Source: DAIPXZ01 sp036782995
Lineage (GTDB): Bacteria; Bacillota; Clostridia; Saccharofermentanales; Saccharofermentanaceae
Reading direction: 5' to 3'
Assembly: GCA_036782995.1 (NCBI GenBank)
Contig: DAIPXZ010000001.1
Span: 285,307-349,306, forward strand
DNA length: 64,000 nt
In this document: piece after piece, positions 25,962 through 35,575 of the stretch
Numbering within the stretch: position 1 is the first letter of the stretch
Layout: every line of letters begins with the position of its first letter
Notes under the pieces: generated by a model
Seen by the model: the letters and a program-made list of their open reading frames with translations, nothing else
The model's database searches: none
Told to the model about the DNA's origin: nothing
Made by a program: the position numbers and the translations under genes

Positions 25962-28900
25962 GGAAACGTTCCTTCAGGTCTGGGCGATACTGGATATATG
26001 GCTTTTTCATCGCAGAAAACAAAATTCGATTCTTGAAATTCTTATGTGCAATTACAGCCGCAAGTCCTTCCATGTTGGGCTTTGCCCCTTCGCGGTAATA
26101 CAAGAAGGCGACATCCGCCTTGATTTCTATGGTAGCGAACCCGAGTGGCGCAGCTAAGTGGCGGATTAATGCAATATCCATGAGCTTTTGCACCGGAAGC
26201 GGAATATCGCCGAAACGATCAAGGAATTCATCTTCGACATCCTGATATTCTTTCGTGCTTGAAATCGTACGAATCCGTCGATAAGAGTCCATTCGCTGTC
26301 CGACATCTTCAATATAGTCAGGTGAAATATAAGCATCTTCTTCCATTTTAATGAGTGTCTCTGGTGCCTTCTCTTCGAAAGTGCCTTGTAGCTTTTTGAT
26401 TTCCTCATCAAGCATACGGCAATAAAGCTCATAGCCGATAACATCCATTTGACCGGATTGTTCCTCGCCCAGAAGATTACCCGCCCCGCGTACTTCGAGG
26501 TCCTTAATCGCAATCTTTAACCCCGAACCCAGCTCTGTAAAATCACGGATGGCACTCAGACGTTTTTCAGCTTCCTCTTTCAACTCTTTGTTTTGCTCAT
26601 ACGTGATATATGCATATGCCTGGCGGTCGGATCGTCCTACACGCCCCTTTAATTGATAAAGCTGTGCTAGGCCGAAGCGATCACTTTTTTCGACAATAAT
26701 CGTATTCACGTTCGGCATATCAATTCCCGATTCGATAATGGTCGTACAAACCAAAATATCGGCTTCCTTGTTCACGAATGATTCAATAATATGCTCCAAT
26801 TGGTTTTTCGCCATCTTTCCATGACCGTAAAGAATCGTCGCCCCCGGTAAAAGAGCTTGTAGCTCGTCAACCTTCTCGGCAATCTTTCGCGTATCATTGA
26901 AAAGATAGAAAACCTGACCTTGTCGGGATATTTCCCGCAAACACGCTTCAGCAATGATTTCCGAATCGTACTCCATCACATAGGTTTGTACGGCTCGTCG
27001 ATCGACCGGCGGGTCTTCGAGCACGGAGATATCTCGGATGCCGGAGAGCGACATATTCAAAGTACGTGGTATCGGTGTAGCCGTAAGAGTCAGCACGTCG
27101 ACTGCGTTGCGGAAGGTCTTGAGTTTCTCTTTGTGAGCAACGCCAAATCGCTGTTCTTCGTCGACAACCAAGAGACCCAGATTCTTCGGTGCAATATCCG
27201 CACTTAACACACGGTGTGTGCCGACAACAACATCGATTGCACCATTATTCAGTCCCTTCACCGTTTGCTTCATCGCCGTCGGCGATGCAAATCGGCTCAA
27301 TAAACCGACCTTTACCGGATATCCGGAAAGACGAGCGCATAAATTATCATAATGCTGTTGCACAAGCACCGTGGTCGGTGCTAATAAAATCGCCTGTTTA
27401 CCATCCATGATGCATTTGAAAATGGCACGAAATGCTACCTCAGTCTTTCCAAATCCGACATCACCGCAAAGCAAACGATCCATTGGCTTCGGTCTTTCCA
27501 TATCGCCCTTGATGTCGGCAACCGCCGCCAGTTGATCTGGTGTTTCCACAAATTCGAAATCTTCTTCGAATTGCTGCTGCCATACCGTATCCGGCGAGAA
27601 AGCATAGCCTTCAACAGCTTGTCGCTTCGCATAAAGAGCAACCAAATCAATGGCCATTTTATGAATCGTCGACTTTGCTCTTTCCACGGAACGATGCCAT
27701 TCCTGGCTGCCCAAGCGCGCCAATTTCGGCTCGCGTCCGTCCGATGCAACATACTTTTGAATCTGATCCAAACGATCCATAGGTATATAGAGACGGTCGT
27801 CGCCCGCATATGTAATTTGCAAATAATCGCGTTTCACCCCGTCTGTAATGAGATTCACGAGTCCGTCATAACGACCGACACCATTTTCGTCATCAACTAC
27901 TAACTCGCCCGGCACCAAATCGGAAAAAAGGTCAATCTTCATTCCTTTTCTACGCTTCTTTTTTACGCCGCGATCGATACCGAAGAGATCCTGCGAACCA
28001 ATGACTAATAACCCAATGGTGGGATATTCAAATCCGGATGACAAATTATATGGGTAGACTTCAGGCAACGCATGATTCTCTAAAAGCATTTTTCGAAGAT
28101 TCTCTTCACGCGCACCGCCACCCGTCATCAATACGGTTGTCATCTTCTCTTTTTGCCGTTCCTTGATTGTCTTGATGAGCGCATCTTCATGACTTCGGAA
28201 GCTCGATGATTCCCGGCCCATAATGGAGAGCGATTTTCCACCCGGCAGTCCGTTTCCGGAGCTCGCCAATGTGGATAAAGTGAGCGCATTTGCCACACCA
28301 TCGATTTCTCGAAATAAATCCGGTCGCCGCCAAAGCGTTTCCCCCGTCGTGGGAAGCACTTGTCCTTTTTCCAATGCGGTTTTATAGCGCGCCATAAAGT
28401 CTGCCATAACACCGTCCATACGGCTCTTGACCATCAAGAGTTCATCTACGAACAATATGACATTCGTGTTTTTGATATAGGAAAGAATGGACACCGCGTT
28501 CGGATAAATCAAGGATACCCATCGCTCCAGTCCGGCAAGGCTGCCTGTGCCGGAGATGGTATCCGAGTCTTTTTGATAACTCCGCGTAATATTGTCGACT
28601 AAATCCCGTGAAGCCCCATTTGCGACGGCTGTTTTCTTGGTTTTTTCGCCCTCTTGAAGAATGGTTTGCGAAAGCTTTGCTCGTGTCTTCTCATTCAATA
28701 GAATTTCGCGTGCCGGATAGAAGGTAATCTCTTGAAGTTGCTCTTCCGAACGTTGTGAATGAACGTCAAAATACTTGATTTGATCGATTTCATCATCAAA
28801 AAACGAAATACGCACGCCGTATTCGTGACCTGCCGGAAACACATCAATAATATCGCCTCTTCCGGCAAATTCACCAACGCCTTCTACAGAACGGGTTCTT

Positions 28901-29421
28901 TCATAACCCAATCCCACCAACCGAAGTGCCAAATCCTCTGGCGTGACGTGTTTACCAATACGTAGTGTAACGGAAGAAGAGATGAATTCCTGATACGGCA
29001 TCATCTTTGTCAGCCATGCACCTGCCGTGATAATCAGGCCGCCTGCTTCGCCGTTCATAAGCTTCACTAATGTCCGAAGTCTTCCATGTTCGATTTCACG
29101 ACTCGATGCCGTAATCGAAGAGAGGCTCACCTCGCGCCCGCGAAGTACGAGCACTTCTCGATTTGTAAAGCACTCCATGCCGTTTTTCATCGTTCTGGCT
29201 TTTAGCTCGTCCGATACTATGACAACCGGAATCGGTGCATCCTTCTGTGATCCTTCGGCGGCCGCTGCCATCGCCATCACAAAGTAGGCCTTTTGCATAT
29301 CGACCATGCCCGAGAGATTCATATGTACGGACGCGCTTTGCCACACCGACAACGCCTCGTTTAAAACGGGATCTTTCTTCGCCAAAGCGAGAATCTTTTT
29401 TATGGGGTCGACCGTACTCAT
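25891..29421 (-). CDS. mfd: Transcription-repair coupling factor Mfd
   Basis: 1176-aa SF2 translocase that removes RNA polymerase stalled at lesions and recruits UvrA. N-terminal UvrB-like region; RNA-polymerase-interaction domain near residue 505 (GELVVDDENGVGRYDGLV). Helicase motifs: Walker A GDVGFGKTE (about 652) and DEEQ (about 750), with LTATPIPRTL and the TRG-type segment QVFYLFNDTRKI. C-terminal TRCF domain. Full length for the family. It is the last gene of glmU-pth-mfd, overlapping pth by 4 bp, the classic Bacillota arrangement. Confidence 0.97.
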   Translation of the reverse strand: MSTVDPIKKILALAKKDPVLNEALSVWQSASVHMNLSGMVDMQKAYFVMAMAAAAEGSQKDAPIPVVIVSDELKARTMKNGMECFTNREVLVLRGREVSLSSITASSREIEHGRLRTLVKLMNGEAGGLIITAGAWLTKMMPYQEFISSSVTLRIGKHVTPEDLALRLVGLGYERTRSVEGVGEFAGRGDIIDVFPAGHEYGVRISFFDDEIDQIKYFDVHSQRSEEQLQEITFYPAREILLNEKTRAKLSQTILQEGEKTKKTAVANGASRDLVDNITRSYQKDSDTISGTGSLAGLERWVSLIYPNAVSILSYIKNTNVILFVDELLMVKSRMDGVMADFMARYKTALEKGQVLPTTGETLWRRPDLFREIDGVANALTLSTLASSGNGLPGGKSLSIMGRESSSFRSHEDALIKTIKERQKEKMTTVLMTGGGAREENLRKMLLENHALPEVYPYNLSSGFEYPTIGLLVIGSQDLFGIDRGVKKKRRKGMKIDLFSDLVPGELVVDDENGVGRYDGLVNLITDGVKRDYLQITYAGDDRLYIPMDRLDQIQKYVASDGREPKLARLGSQEWHRSVERAKSTIHKMAIDLVALYAKRQAVEGYAFSPDTVWQQQFEEDFEFVETPDQLAAVADIKGDMERPKPMDRLLCGDVGFGKTEVAFRAIFKCIMDGKQAILLAPTTVLVQQHYDNLCARLSGYPVKVGLLSRFASPTAMKQTVKGLNNGAIDVVVGTHRVLSADIAPKNLGLLVVDEEQRFGVAHKEKLKTFRNAVDVLTLTATPIPRTLNMSLSGIRDISVLEDPPVDRRAVQTYVMEYDSEIIAEACLREISRQGQVFYLFNDTRKIAEKVDELQALLPGATILYGHGKMAKNQLEHIIESFVNKEADILVCTTIIESGIDMPNVNTIIVEKSDRFGLAQLYQLKGRVGRSDRQAYAYITYEQNKELKEEAEKRLSAIRDFTELGSGLKIAIKDLEVRGAGNLLGEEQSGQMDVIGYELYCRMLDEEIKKLQGTFEEKAPETLIKMEEDAYISPDYIEDVGQRMDSYRRIRTISSTKEYQDVEDEFLDRFGDIPLPVQKLMDIALIRHLAAPLGFATIEIKADVAFLYYREGAKPNMEGLAAVIAHKNFKNRILFSAMKKPYIQYRPDLKERFLIVSRLREMMETMSNEDASLPPS

Positions 29422-29951
29422 TTCTTGCCTCCAATGAGTTTTTCTGTTGCAATCGCTCCTTCCGTAAAGGATGCAAACATCGTTTCCTGGATTTCTTTCG
29501 GAATTTCACTTAATACATAATCGACCAATTCCCATTTTTCCGGCACTGGACCAGTTCCGATGCGAACACGTGGGAAATCCTGCGTGCCAAGTGATGCAAT
29601 CACGGATCGCATACCATTATGCGTCCCCGCACTCCCATTCGGGCGCACGCGTATTTTACCGACATCGATATCGATATCATCAAAAATGATGATGACATTT
29701 TGCGGTGGAATCTTAAAAAACTTCATCACTTGAATAACAGATTCCCCTGAAAGATTCATATATGTCGTTGGGCGCAATAAAATCACGTCCTCACCATTGA
29801 TGACTCCTTTACCATATTCACCCTGCCACTTCGCTTTGTTGACCTTGATTTTGTTTCGCTGAGCCAATACTTCAAGCGTCATAAAGCCGCAATTGTGCCA
29901 TGTATATGTATATTTCGTCCCTGGGTTTCCTAAACCGACTACCAGCCACAT
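29418..29951 (-). CDS. pth: Peptidyl-tRNA hydrolase
   Basis: 177-aa enzyme recycling peptidyl-tRNA. The start is ATG 29951 with GAGG 8 nt upstream; the longer GTG frame lacks this. Motifs: VVGLGNPG, catalytic His in TWHNCGF (usually TxHNxGF), TYMNLSGESV, the acidic DDIDIDVG, and GSAGTHNGMRSV (usually GSAGGHNG). The His and Asp needed for catalysis are present. It follows glmU and overlaps mfd. Confidence 0.95.
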   Translation of the reverse strand: MWLVVGLGNPGTKYTYTWHNCGFMTLEVLAQRNKIKVNKAKWQGEYGKGVINGEDVILLRPTTYMNLSGESVIQVMKFFKIPPQNVIIIFDDIDIDVGKIRVRPNGSAGTHNGMRSVIASLGTQDFPRVRIGTGPVPEKWELVDYVLSEIPKEIQETMFASFTEGAIATEKLIGGKK

Positions 29952-29968
29952 GGGTAACACCTCATGAA

Positions 29969-31378
29969 TCAGACGCCGTTACGACGACGGTCTGGTTGAA
30001 TGACATTTGACCCGCGAAGTCTGTTTTTCTTCGCCACCCAATTGTCTTTCACGACCTGCTTTGAACGGGCAATCGCCAAGCCGAGCTCCGGCACATCTTC
30101 GGTAATGGTCGAACCAGCCGCAACATAAGAGTTTTCTTTCAAGGTGACTGGCGAAATCAAGTTCGAGTTACCTCCGATAAAGACATTATCTCCGATTATA
30201 CAAGCGGTCTTATCCATACCATCATAGTTACATGTAATCGTTCCGCATCCGAAGTTCACGTTCTTCCCGACTTGTGCGTCGCCAACATAGGTCAAGTGTC
30301 GGGCACGAGAATAATCGCCGATTGTTGAATTCTTAACTTCCACGTATGCACCGACAGTCACATTATCCTTCAAAATAGAATCCGGGCGGATATGCGAAAA
30401 TGGCCCGATGCGGCAGTTCTTTCCGATTTCACATTGTGTCGCAATTGAATGATCGATGGATGTTCCATCCCCCACCGTGACATTCTCAAGACGGGAATCC
30501 TCACCAATGATACATTCCTCACCGATGTCGGTATATCCGGAAAGCACTGTACCGGGAAGAATGATAGTATCTTTTCCGACTCGCACCGTATCTTCAATCC
30601 ACGTCGTTTCGCTATCGATAATCTGTACGCCGGAACGCATCAATCGCTCGCACACCCGACGATTTAGAATTTTTCCTACTTCCTGGAGCTCGATTCGGTC
30701 ATTAACGCCGCGCGTTTCGTCGAAATCGGCAACATATGCACCGACCTTATGACCATCTTTAATCAATATCTCGATGGTATCGGTCAGATAATACTCCTTC
30801 TGCGAGTTTTTCGAATCTATTCTACCTAGAGCCGAGAGCAAAAGAGGTGTGCGGAAGCAATATATGGAGGAGTTAATTTCGCGAATCTTCTTCTCGTCTG
30901 GTGTCGCATCACGATCTTCGACAATACGAATTACATTACCCTCCATGTTTCGAACAATACGTCCGTAGCCTTTCGGATTGGGTGCCTGACCGGAAATAAT
31001 CACGGCTCCGTAATCATTTCTTTCGAACATTTCAATCGCCGCACGCATCGTTTCCGACGTAATCATCGGCGCATCGCCCGGTAACACAATCGTGCAACCG
31101 CTTCTGCCTTCGAGGAAAGGAGCAGCTTGCATGACAGCATGTCCCGTTCCTAATTGTTTCTCTTGAAAAACAAATGCCACATCCTCGCCCAAGACCTCGC
31201 GGACTTCTTCTTGCTTATGTCCGACGATATAGACTTGCTCTGTCGCACCGACCTCGCGTAGTGCTTGTGCCACCCATGAAATCAATGGTTTTCCTGCTGC
31301 GATTTGTACAACCTTGGAATGATTCGAGTTCATTCTTTTTCCTTCACCAGCGGCCATAACTACTGCACAAATATCCAT
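29969..31378 (-). CDS. glmU: Bifunctional UDP-GlcNAc pyrophosphorylase / glucosamine-1-P acetyltransferase
   Basis: 469-aa cytoplasmic enzyme making UDP-GlcNAc for cell wall. The N-terminal pyrophosphorylase domain has MAAGEGKRMNSNHSKVV and QLGTGHAVMQA. The C-terminal left-handed beta-helix shows hexapeptide repeats (VTVGDGTSIDHS, VGKNVNFGCGTITCNYDG), with the acetyltransferase His in SRARHLTYVGDA. It opens the glmU-pth-mfd operon. Ribosome site AGGAGA is well placed. A TATAAT (31555-31560 minus) about 175 nt upstream is a possible promoter. Confidence 0.97.
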   Translation of the reverse strand: MDICAVVMAAGEGKRMNSNHSKVVQIAAGKPLISWVAQALREVGATEQVYIVGHKQEEVREVLGEDVAFVFQEKQLGTGHAVMQAAPFLEGRSGCTIVLPGDAPMITSETMRAAIEMFERNDYGAVIISGQAPNPKGYGRIVRNMEGNVIRIVEDRDATPDEKKIREINSSIYCFRTPLLLSALGRIDSKNSQKEYYLTDTIEILIKDGHKVGAYVADFDETRGVNDRIELQEVGKILNRRVCERLMRSGVQIIDSETTWIEDTVRVGKDTIILPGTVLSGYTDIGEECIIGEDSRLENVTVGDGTSIDHSIATQCEIGKNCRIGPFSHIRPDSILKDNVTVGAYVEVKNSTIGDYSRARHLTYVGDAQVGKNVNFGCGTITCNYDGMDKTACIIGDNVFIGGNSNLISPVTLKENSYVAAGSTITEDVPELGLAIARSKQVVKDNWVAKKNRLRGSNVIQPDRRRNGV

Positions 31379-31554
31379 ATCATGTCTCCTGTCTCATTTG
31401 TTTTCATGCAAATAGGCATCCGATTTTGTCGCTTCCACCCTATTGCCCTAGGTACAAGCGATGAAAAAATACAGATGTCTTCACCTCTAATTTACCGCAG
31501 AAAGAAACCTAAAATGCGGCAAAGAAGAAAGGAATGATGTGTTTTACACATCTC

Positions 31555-31560
31555 ATTATA
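31555..31560 (-). promoter_or_regulatory. Possible -10 box for the glmU operon
   Basis: TATAAT on the minus strand inside the 270-bp gap between divergent glmU and the nucleotidyltransferase. No good -35. Otherwise the gap shows no clear structure. Confidence 0.3.
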
Positions 31561-31648
31561 CATGATTCTTCTTTGTTTTACGGTGTGAATTGGCTATTTA
31601 TATCAGATTTTGTTATGATATAGAAAGAATTTTTTCGGGAGGGACAAA

Positions 31649-32416
31649 ATGATTGCTTTATTACTAGTTGCCGGATATGCAACACGCCTCTATCCTCTTA
31701 CAATCAACACGCCAAAGCCTTTACTCCCTGTAGGCAAACAAGCTATGCTTGACTACATCGTCGATGAAATTGATACACTCCCTGATATCGACAAAATTGT
31801 ACTAGTAACCAATCACAAATTCGCTCAACATTTTCATGTGTGGGCCAAGAAGCGTGCTGCTACCTCAAAGAGCGCTCCAATCGTCGTTATCGACGATAAT
31901 ACAACCGACGATTCAAACAAAAAGGGAGCCATCGGTGACATTCAGTTTGTTATAGATACACTCCACATCAACGACGATATGGTCATTATTGCAGGCGACA
32001 ATCTTTTCACCTATCGGTTAAAAGACATGCATGATTTCTTCTATGAGAAGCAAAAGGATACGCTCGTCGCCATTCGTGTTGATGATATCAATCAGTTACG
32101 CAAGCTCGCCGTTGCGACAATTAACGAAGACGGAAAGATTTTGTCGATGGTGGAAAAACCGCAAAACCCAGCTTCCGATACCGCAATATATGCGACCTAT
32201 TTTTATCGGAAAGAAACGCTGCCACGTATTCGCGAGTACTTAGACGAAGGAAACACGCCAGATGCGCCCGGTAATTTTCCGTCTTGGTTATATACCCGTC
32301 AAGATGTATATGCATTCAAGGCGCCGGGAACGTGCATCGACATCGGCACCCCTGAAAACTATCGCGACGTATGCGAAAATTTCGAAACCATTATGAATCA
32401 AGATCGACAAATTTGA
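31649..32416 (+). CDS. Sugar-phosphate nucleotidyltransferase
   Basis: 255-aa protein of the NTP-transferase fold, activating a sugar-1-phosphate to NDP-sugar. The nucleotide loop reads VAGYATRLYPLT with the downstream TPKPLLPVG; the metal site is AGDNLF. It has only the catalytic domain and lacks a beta-helix. The lead motif (GYATRLYPLT in place of GxGTRLxPLT) is frequent among uncharacterised paralogues. Ribosome site GGGAGG. It is followed by a strong terminator, so it appears monocistronic. Confidence 0.88.
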   Translation: MIALLLVAGYATRLYPLTINTPKPLLPVGKQAMLDYIVDEIDTLPDIDKIVLVTNHKFAQHFHVWAKKRAATSKSAPIVVIDDNTTDDSNKKGAIGDIQFVIDTLHINDDMVIIAGDNLFTYRLKDMHDFFYEKQKDTLVAIRVDDINQLRKLAVATINEDGKILSMVEKPQNPASDTAIYATYFYRKETLPRIREYLDEGNTPDAPGNFPSWLYTRQDVYAFKAPGTCIDIGTPENYRDVCENFETIMNQDRQI

Positions 32417-32447
32417 CTCTTCATGATTGAAGTTAAACGAATATAAG

Positions 32448-32474
32448 AAACGCGGCACTCGGCCGCGTTTTTCT
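32448..32474 (+). terminator. Terminator after the nucleotidyltransferase
   Basis: 9-bp stem AAACGCGGC/GCCGCGTTT (32448-32456, 32462-32470), 5-nt loop, then TTC and more T. Confidence 0.88.
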
Positions 32475-32498
32475 TTTTGTTTGATTTATTCGAAGCAA

Positions 32499-33440
32499 TT
32501 ACTTCACCAAAAGCGCTTCGACCTGTCCATCGAGGATAAATTCCTCATTACTCTTCGGAAGCAATACCAATTCACCCTTCACCAAATTGCGGCCGCTTCT
32601 CGGTCCGTTCTTCTTCGTGTATAAATTTCCTTCTCCTTCTGTCACCAAAACCGCACGCCAGCAATCCTCATTCCCCGGAATTTCAGCCTTCGTTGCTACA
32701 ATATAGCGATAGACATCGAAATAATCACAAGTTACCAATTCATGTAATTGGAATTTCTCATTTTCTTCGACAATCTTTGGGCGAGAATGCGTCGGCATAC
32801 AAATCGGCTTCAAAACAGCAAGGGCATCGTCAACATGCAATTCACGAGTATTTCCGTCTTCGTCGACCCGATCGAAATCGAAAACGCGATAGGTAATCGT
32901 TGAGTTCTGCTGTACTTCGGCAATCACGATACCGGGACCGATTGCATGAAGTGTACCACTCGGGATATAGTAAACATCCCCTTTATGTACCTCAGTCTTT
33001 TGTAAAACATCCAAAATCGAGCCGTCATCTATCTTCTCACGGAGGGTTTCTTCATCTACAGGCGTCGAAAAACCATAATAGATATATGAATCCGGCTTCG
33101 CATCCAGAACATACCACATTTCGGTCTTGCCCCTAGTTAAGTGCATCTTTTTTGCATATGCATCATCAGGGTGAACCTGAATGGACAACGCCTCCTTGGC
33201 GTCGATTAACTTAATTAATAACGGGAATTCCTCTTCCAGCTTCTCTCCAGAGGATAAAAGAGCAGAAATATCTTTGCCAGCCAACTCGCCGTCAGCTATC
33301 ACCGACGTCTCTGGACTCGGGGAAAGAAGCCAAGCCTCCGCAATACGCGGCAAGGAAGACAGTATATGATATTCATTAACCAGTCGATTTCCGCCCCAAA
33401 TAAAGTCTTTGAGAATCGGAATCAACGAAATCGAATCCAT
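32499..33440 (-). CDS. manA: Mannose-6-phosphate isomerase, class I
   Basis: 313-aa zinc enzyme interconverting mannose-6-P and fructose-6-P. Cupin metal motifs SIQVHPDD and GKTEMWYVL, then VYYIPSGTLHAIGPGIVIAEVQQNS. The length fits the short bacterial form. It lies 68 bp downstream of a LacI-family gene on the same strand, suggesting co-transcription and sugar-responsive control. Confidence 0.93.
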   Translation of the reverse strand: MDSISLIPILKDFIWGGNRLVNEYHILSSLPRIAEAWLLSPSPETSVIADGELAGKDISALLSSGEKLEEEFPLLIKLIDAKEALSIQVHPDDAYAKKMHLTRGKTEMWYVLDAKPDSYIYYGFSTPVDEETLREKIDDGSILDVLQKTEVHKGDVYYIPSGTLHAIGPGIVIAEVQQNSTITYRVFDFDRVDEDGNTRELHVDDALAVLKPICMPTHSRPKIVEENEKFQLHELVTCDYFDVYRYIVATKAEIPGNEDCWRAVLVTEGEGNLYTKKNGPRSGRNLVKGELVLLPKSNEEFILDGQVEALLVK

Positions 33441-33508
33441 TTCGTACCTCCAAGTAAATCCGAAGATTTACATTACTTCGTCGCCATTATATCCCTTTTT
33501 CCTGTGTA

Positions 33509-34498
33509 CTACAAACGTTTCGACGGCGATATCGAGGTATTGACTTTTAGATCTCCGGATAACAGAATCCGGTTCGAAGAAAGAGGTTTCTTTTTCTTCA
33601 TCGAAAGTAGAGTATCTGCAATACATAGTGCCACTCTTGATTCTGTCACACAAATCGAGCTTAAAGGAAACTGTGGATAATCACCAAAAAGGACCACCGT
33701 AATATCGCGATTCGGTTCAATAAACCGCTCCTTTAATGCATGAATCAAAAGTCGCGCCGCAAAAACGTCAACGCACACAAAAGCCGTCGGTAGGTGTTCC
33801 GGCAAGCAGATGAGTTTTTCCTTCCCGTTCTCATCTCGATCACTTATCTCTAAATTCACATTCGGTGATATTTGATGCGAAAAAAGCGCCTTCACATAAC
33901 CGAGGTACCGATCCTCTGTCACTGAAGAGTAATGAATCGCGCCAAAAAAGCCAATGCTCCTGTGGCCACATCCGAGTAGACAATCCGTCAATCGATACAT
34001 GTCATAGTAATCATTCATAAGTACTGTTGGCACATTGAGATCTCGATATGACGTATCAAAAAGCAGCAACTGAATTCCATGTGCAATTAATGTCCTTACA
34101 TAATCAATGGAAAGCTTTCCGATAATCACCGCCACGGCACATGGATGATTCCGAAGCAATATCGGAATACGACCAGTCTTTTCATCATCTTCTGAAAGGA
34201 GTTCCAGCGACGTCTCCATACCCAAAAGTAAATTTTGCGATTCTATCGCTTTGTAGACTCTCCAATAATACGAATTCGACATCTTCATATTTGATGCCGC
34301 CGTGATACAAAAAACTTCCCACTCCTTTTCTTCGTGGTAATGCATCTCTCTCGCCTTCGAAAGGATGGTTTTCCTCACTTCTTCACTCACGCCTTTTTTC
34401 CCGGAAAGTGCATAGGAGACAGCAACCGTACTTACTCCGCACGCCTTAGCAATATCGACAAGTCTCGTCTTTCGGGATATCGGTTTATCGGAATTCAC
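33509..34498 (-). CDS. LacI family transcriptional regulator
   Basis: 329-aa repressor. N-terminal HTH (RLVDIAKACGVSTVAVSYALSG) with the hinge EVRKTILSKAREM, then a periplasmic-binding-protein-like effector domain. GTG start with GAGGTG 4 nt upstream; no ATG option exists. Gene order lacI-manA suggests it controls sugar-phosphate metabolism. The Trp-rich segment SNSYYWRVYKAIESQ differs from typical members. Effector unknown. Confidence 0.92.
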   Translation of the reverse strand: MNSDKPISRKTRLVDIAKACGVSTVAVSYALSGKKGVSEEVRKTILSKAREMHYHEEKEWEVFCITAASNMKMSNSYYWRVYKAIESQNLLLGMETSLELLSEDDEKTGRIPILLRNHPCAVAVIIGKLSIDYVRTLIAHGIQLLLFDTSYRDLNVPTVLMNDYYDMYRLTDCLLGCGHRSIGFFGAIHYSSVTEDRYLGYVKALFSHQISPNVNLEISDRDENGKEKLICLPEHLPTAFVCVDVFAARLLIHALKERFIEPNRDITVVLFGDYPQFPLSSICVTESRVALCIADTLLSMKKKKPLSSNRILLSGDLKVNTSISPSKRL

Positions 34499-34514
34499 AT
34501 TTCACCTCACGAAA

Positions 34515-34545
34515 GAAAAAAGCGCAATTTCAACGAAATCGCGCT
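34515..34545 (-). terminator. Terminator after the histidine phosphatase gene
   Basis: Minus strand: 11-bp stem (AGCGCGATTTC with GAAATTGCGCT, one G-T), 3-nt loop, then TTTTTTC. It lies between the phosphatase stop and the lacI start. Confidence 0.88.
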
Positions 34546-34570
34546 ATCTTCTCCTCTTAGTACTTCATAA

Positions 34571-35137
34571 TCACGCATCCAAGCAGTAATCCCGGATGTC
34601 AATGCAATCAAGACCGCTAAACTTAAATTCTACAATCCATGGACGAAGCTCGCGAATTCGATCGAATTCATTAAAGCCAAAGGTCTTCATGTAATATTGC
34701 AAAATCGTTCCCATTGCATTCTCATGACTGCCAACGACAACATTTCGGTTCATGTGCTTCAAAAGAAGCATGTTCGTCGCTGCTATATTACGGTCTTGTA
34801 CCGTCTGTAGGCACTCACCCGTTTCCTTACGGAAAAGGAAGTCTGCCCATTGATGTTCAACAAATTCTTCGTAATCATCAATCCACTTGTCGGCAACCTT
34901 ACGTTCACGGAAATCTCTCTCAAGCTCAATGGTCTTCTCATAACGATCGGCAAGTGGCTTCACAGTTTCAACTGCACGACGATAGGGGCTCGAGTATACA
35001 AAATCAACATCGCGATCATGGAAAAATTCGGTAAGTCGCATGCTATCCGCGCGTCCCTTCTTGGTCAACGGGCGATACACTTCATCAAGGCTCGTTTTAT
35101 CCGGTTCTGCATGTCGTACGAAGTAAATTGTTGTCAT
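34571..35137 (-). CDS. Histidine phosphatase family protein (phosphoglycerate-mutase-like)
   Basis: 188-aa phosphatase of the RHG superfamily. Variant catalytic motif VRHAE (His near residue 9), YSSPYRRAVET with the supporting Arg, acid/base Glu in DFRERKV, and the second His in VGSHENAMGT. Small-molecule phosphatase activity is inferred; the substrate is unknown. It is monocistronic with its own terminator. Confidence 0.88.
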   Translation of the reverse strand: MTTIYFVRHAEPDKTSLDEVYRPLTKKGRADSMRLTEFFHDRDVDFVYSSPYRRAVETVKPLADRYEKTIELERDFRERKVADKWIDDYEEFVEHQWADFLFRKETGECLQTVQDRNIAATNMLLLKHMNRNVVVGSHENAMGTILQYYMKTFGFNEFDRIRELRPWIVEFKFSGLDCIDIRDYCLDA

Positions 35138-35575
35138 AAAAACGCCTCCCTGTCTATCCTATTGCGACCGACACCTTCAAAGTCGTCCGCATCCTCTTAT
35201 TCACTTCGTTCGACGTCCCTTCACGCCTTCCGTTCTTCATCATCGTCGCCTATAAATGTCAAACGAGAATGAAATTCGGTGAACTCAGTCAACATCGGAG
35301 GAATGATTACCTTCACGATCATTATAGTCTCCTTTGCCCGAAAAATGAATGCTTTATCCTGTTATTTAATTGTAAACAGATGCATTCAATTGTGGCAAAT
35401 TGTGACAAACGACGTATTTATATTATCAAGCCTTTTTAGAGAAAACAAGTCCCTTTTGACATTTTTGATAAAAACCCATGTTTCTTGAAGGATCGGCTTG
35501 TATTAAATGAATAAAAAACCCGGTTTTCTCCGCAAAGTTGTCAAATTAATTATGAAGAGATGTGAACGAGGGAAA
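35138..35575. other. 438-bp region without a supported gene
   Basis: Between the phosphatase start and the diguanylate cyclase stop, both minus strand. It must hold the phosphatase promoter, but I see no convincing one. A small plus-strand frame (35279-35488) has its GGAGG directly against the ATG and no recognisable protein. Confidence 0.4.

Noticed and set aside
35279..35488. Small hydrophobic plus-strand ORF
   Set aside because: GGAGG touches the ATG, and no homologue is recognised.
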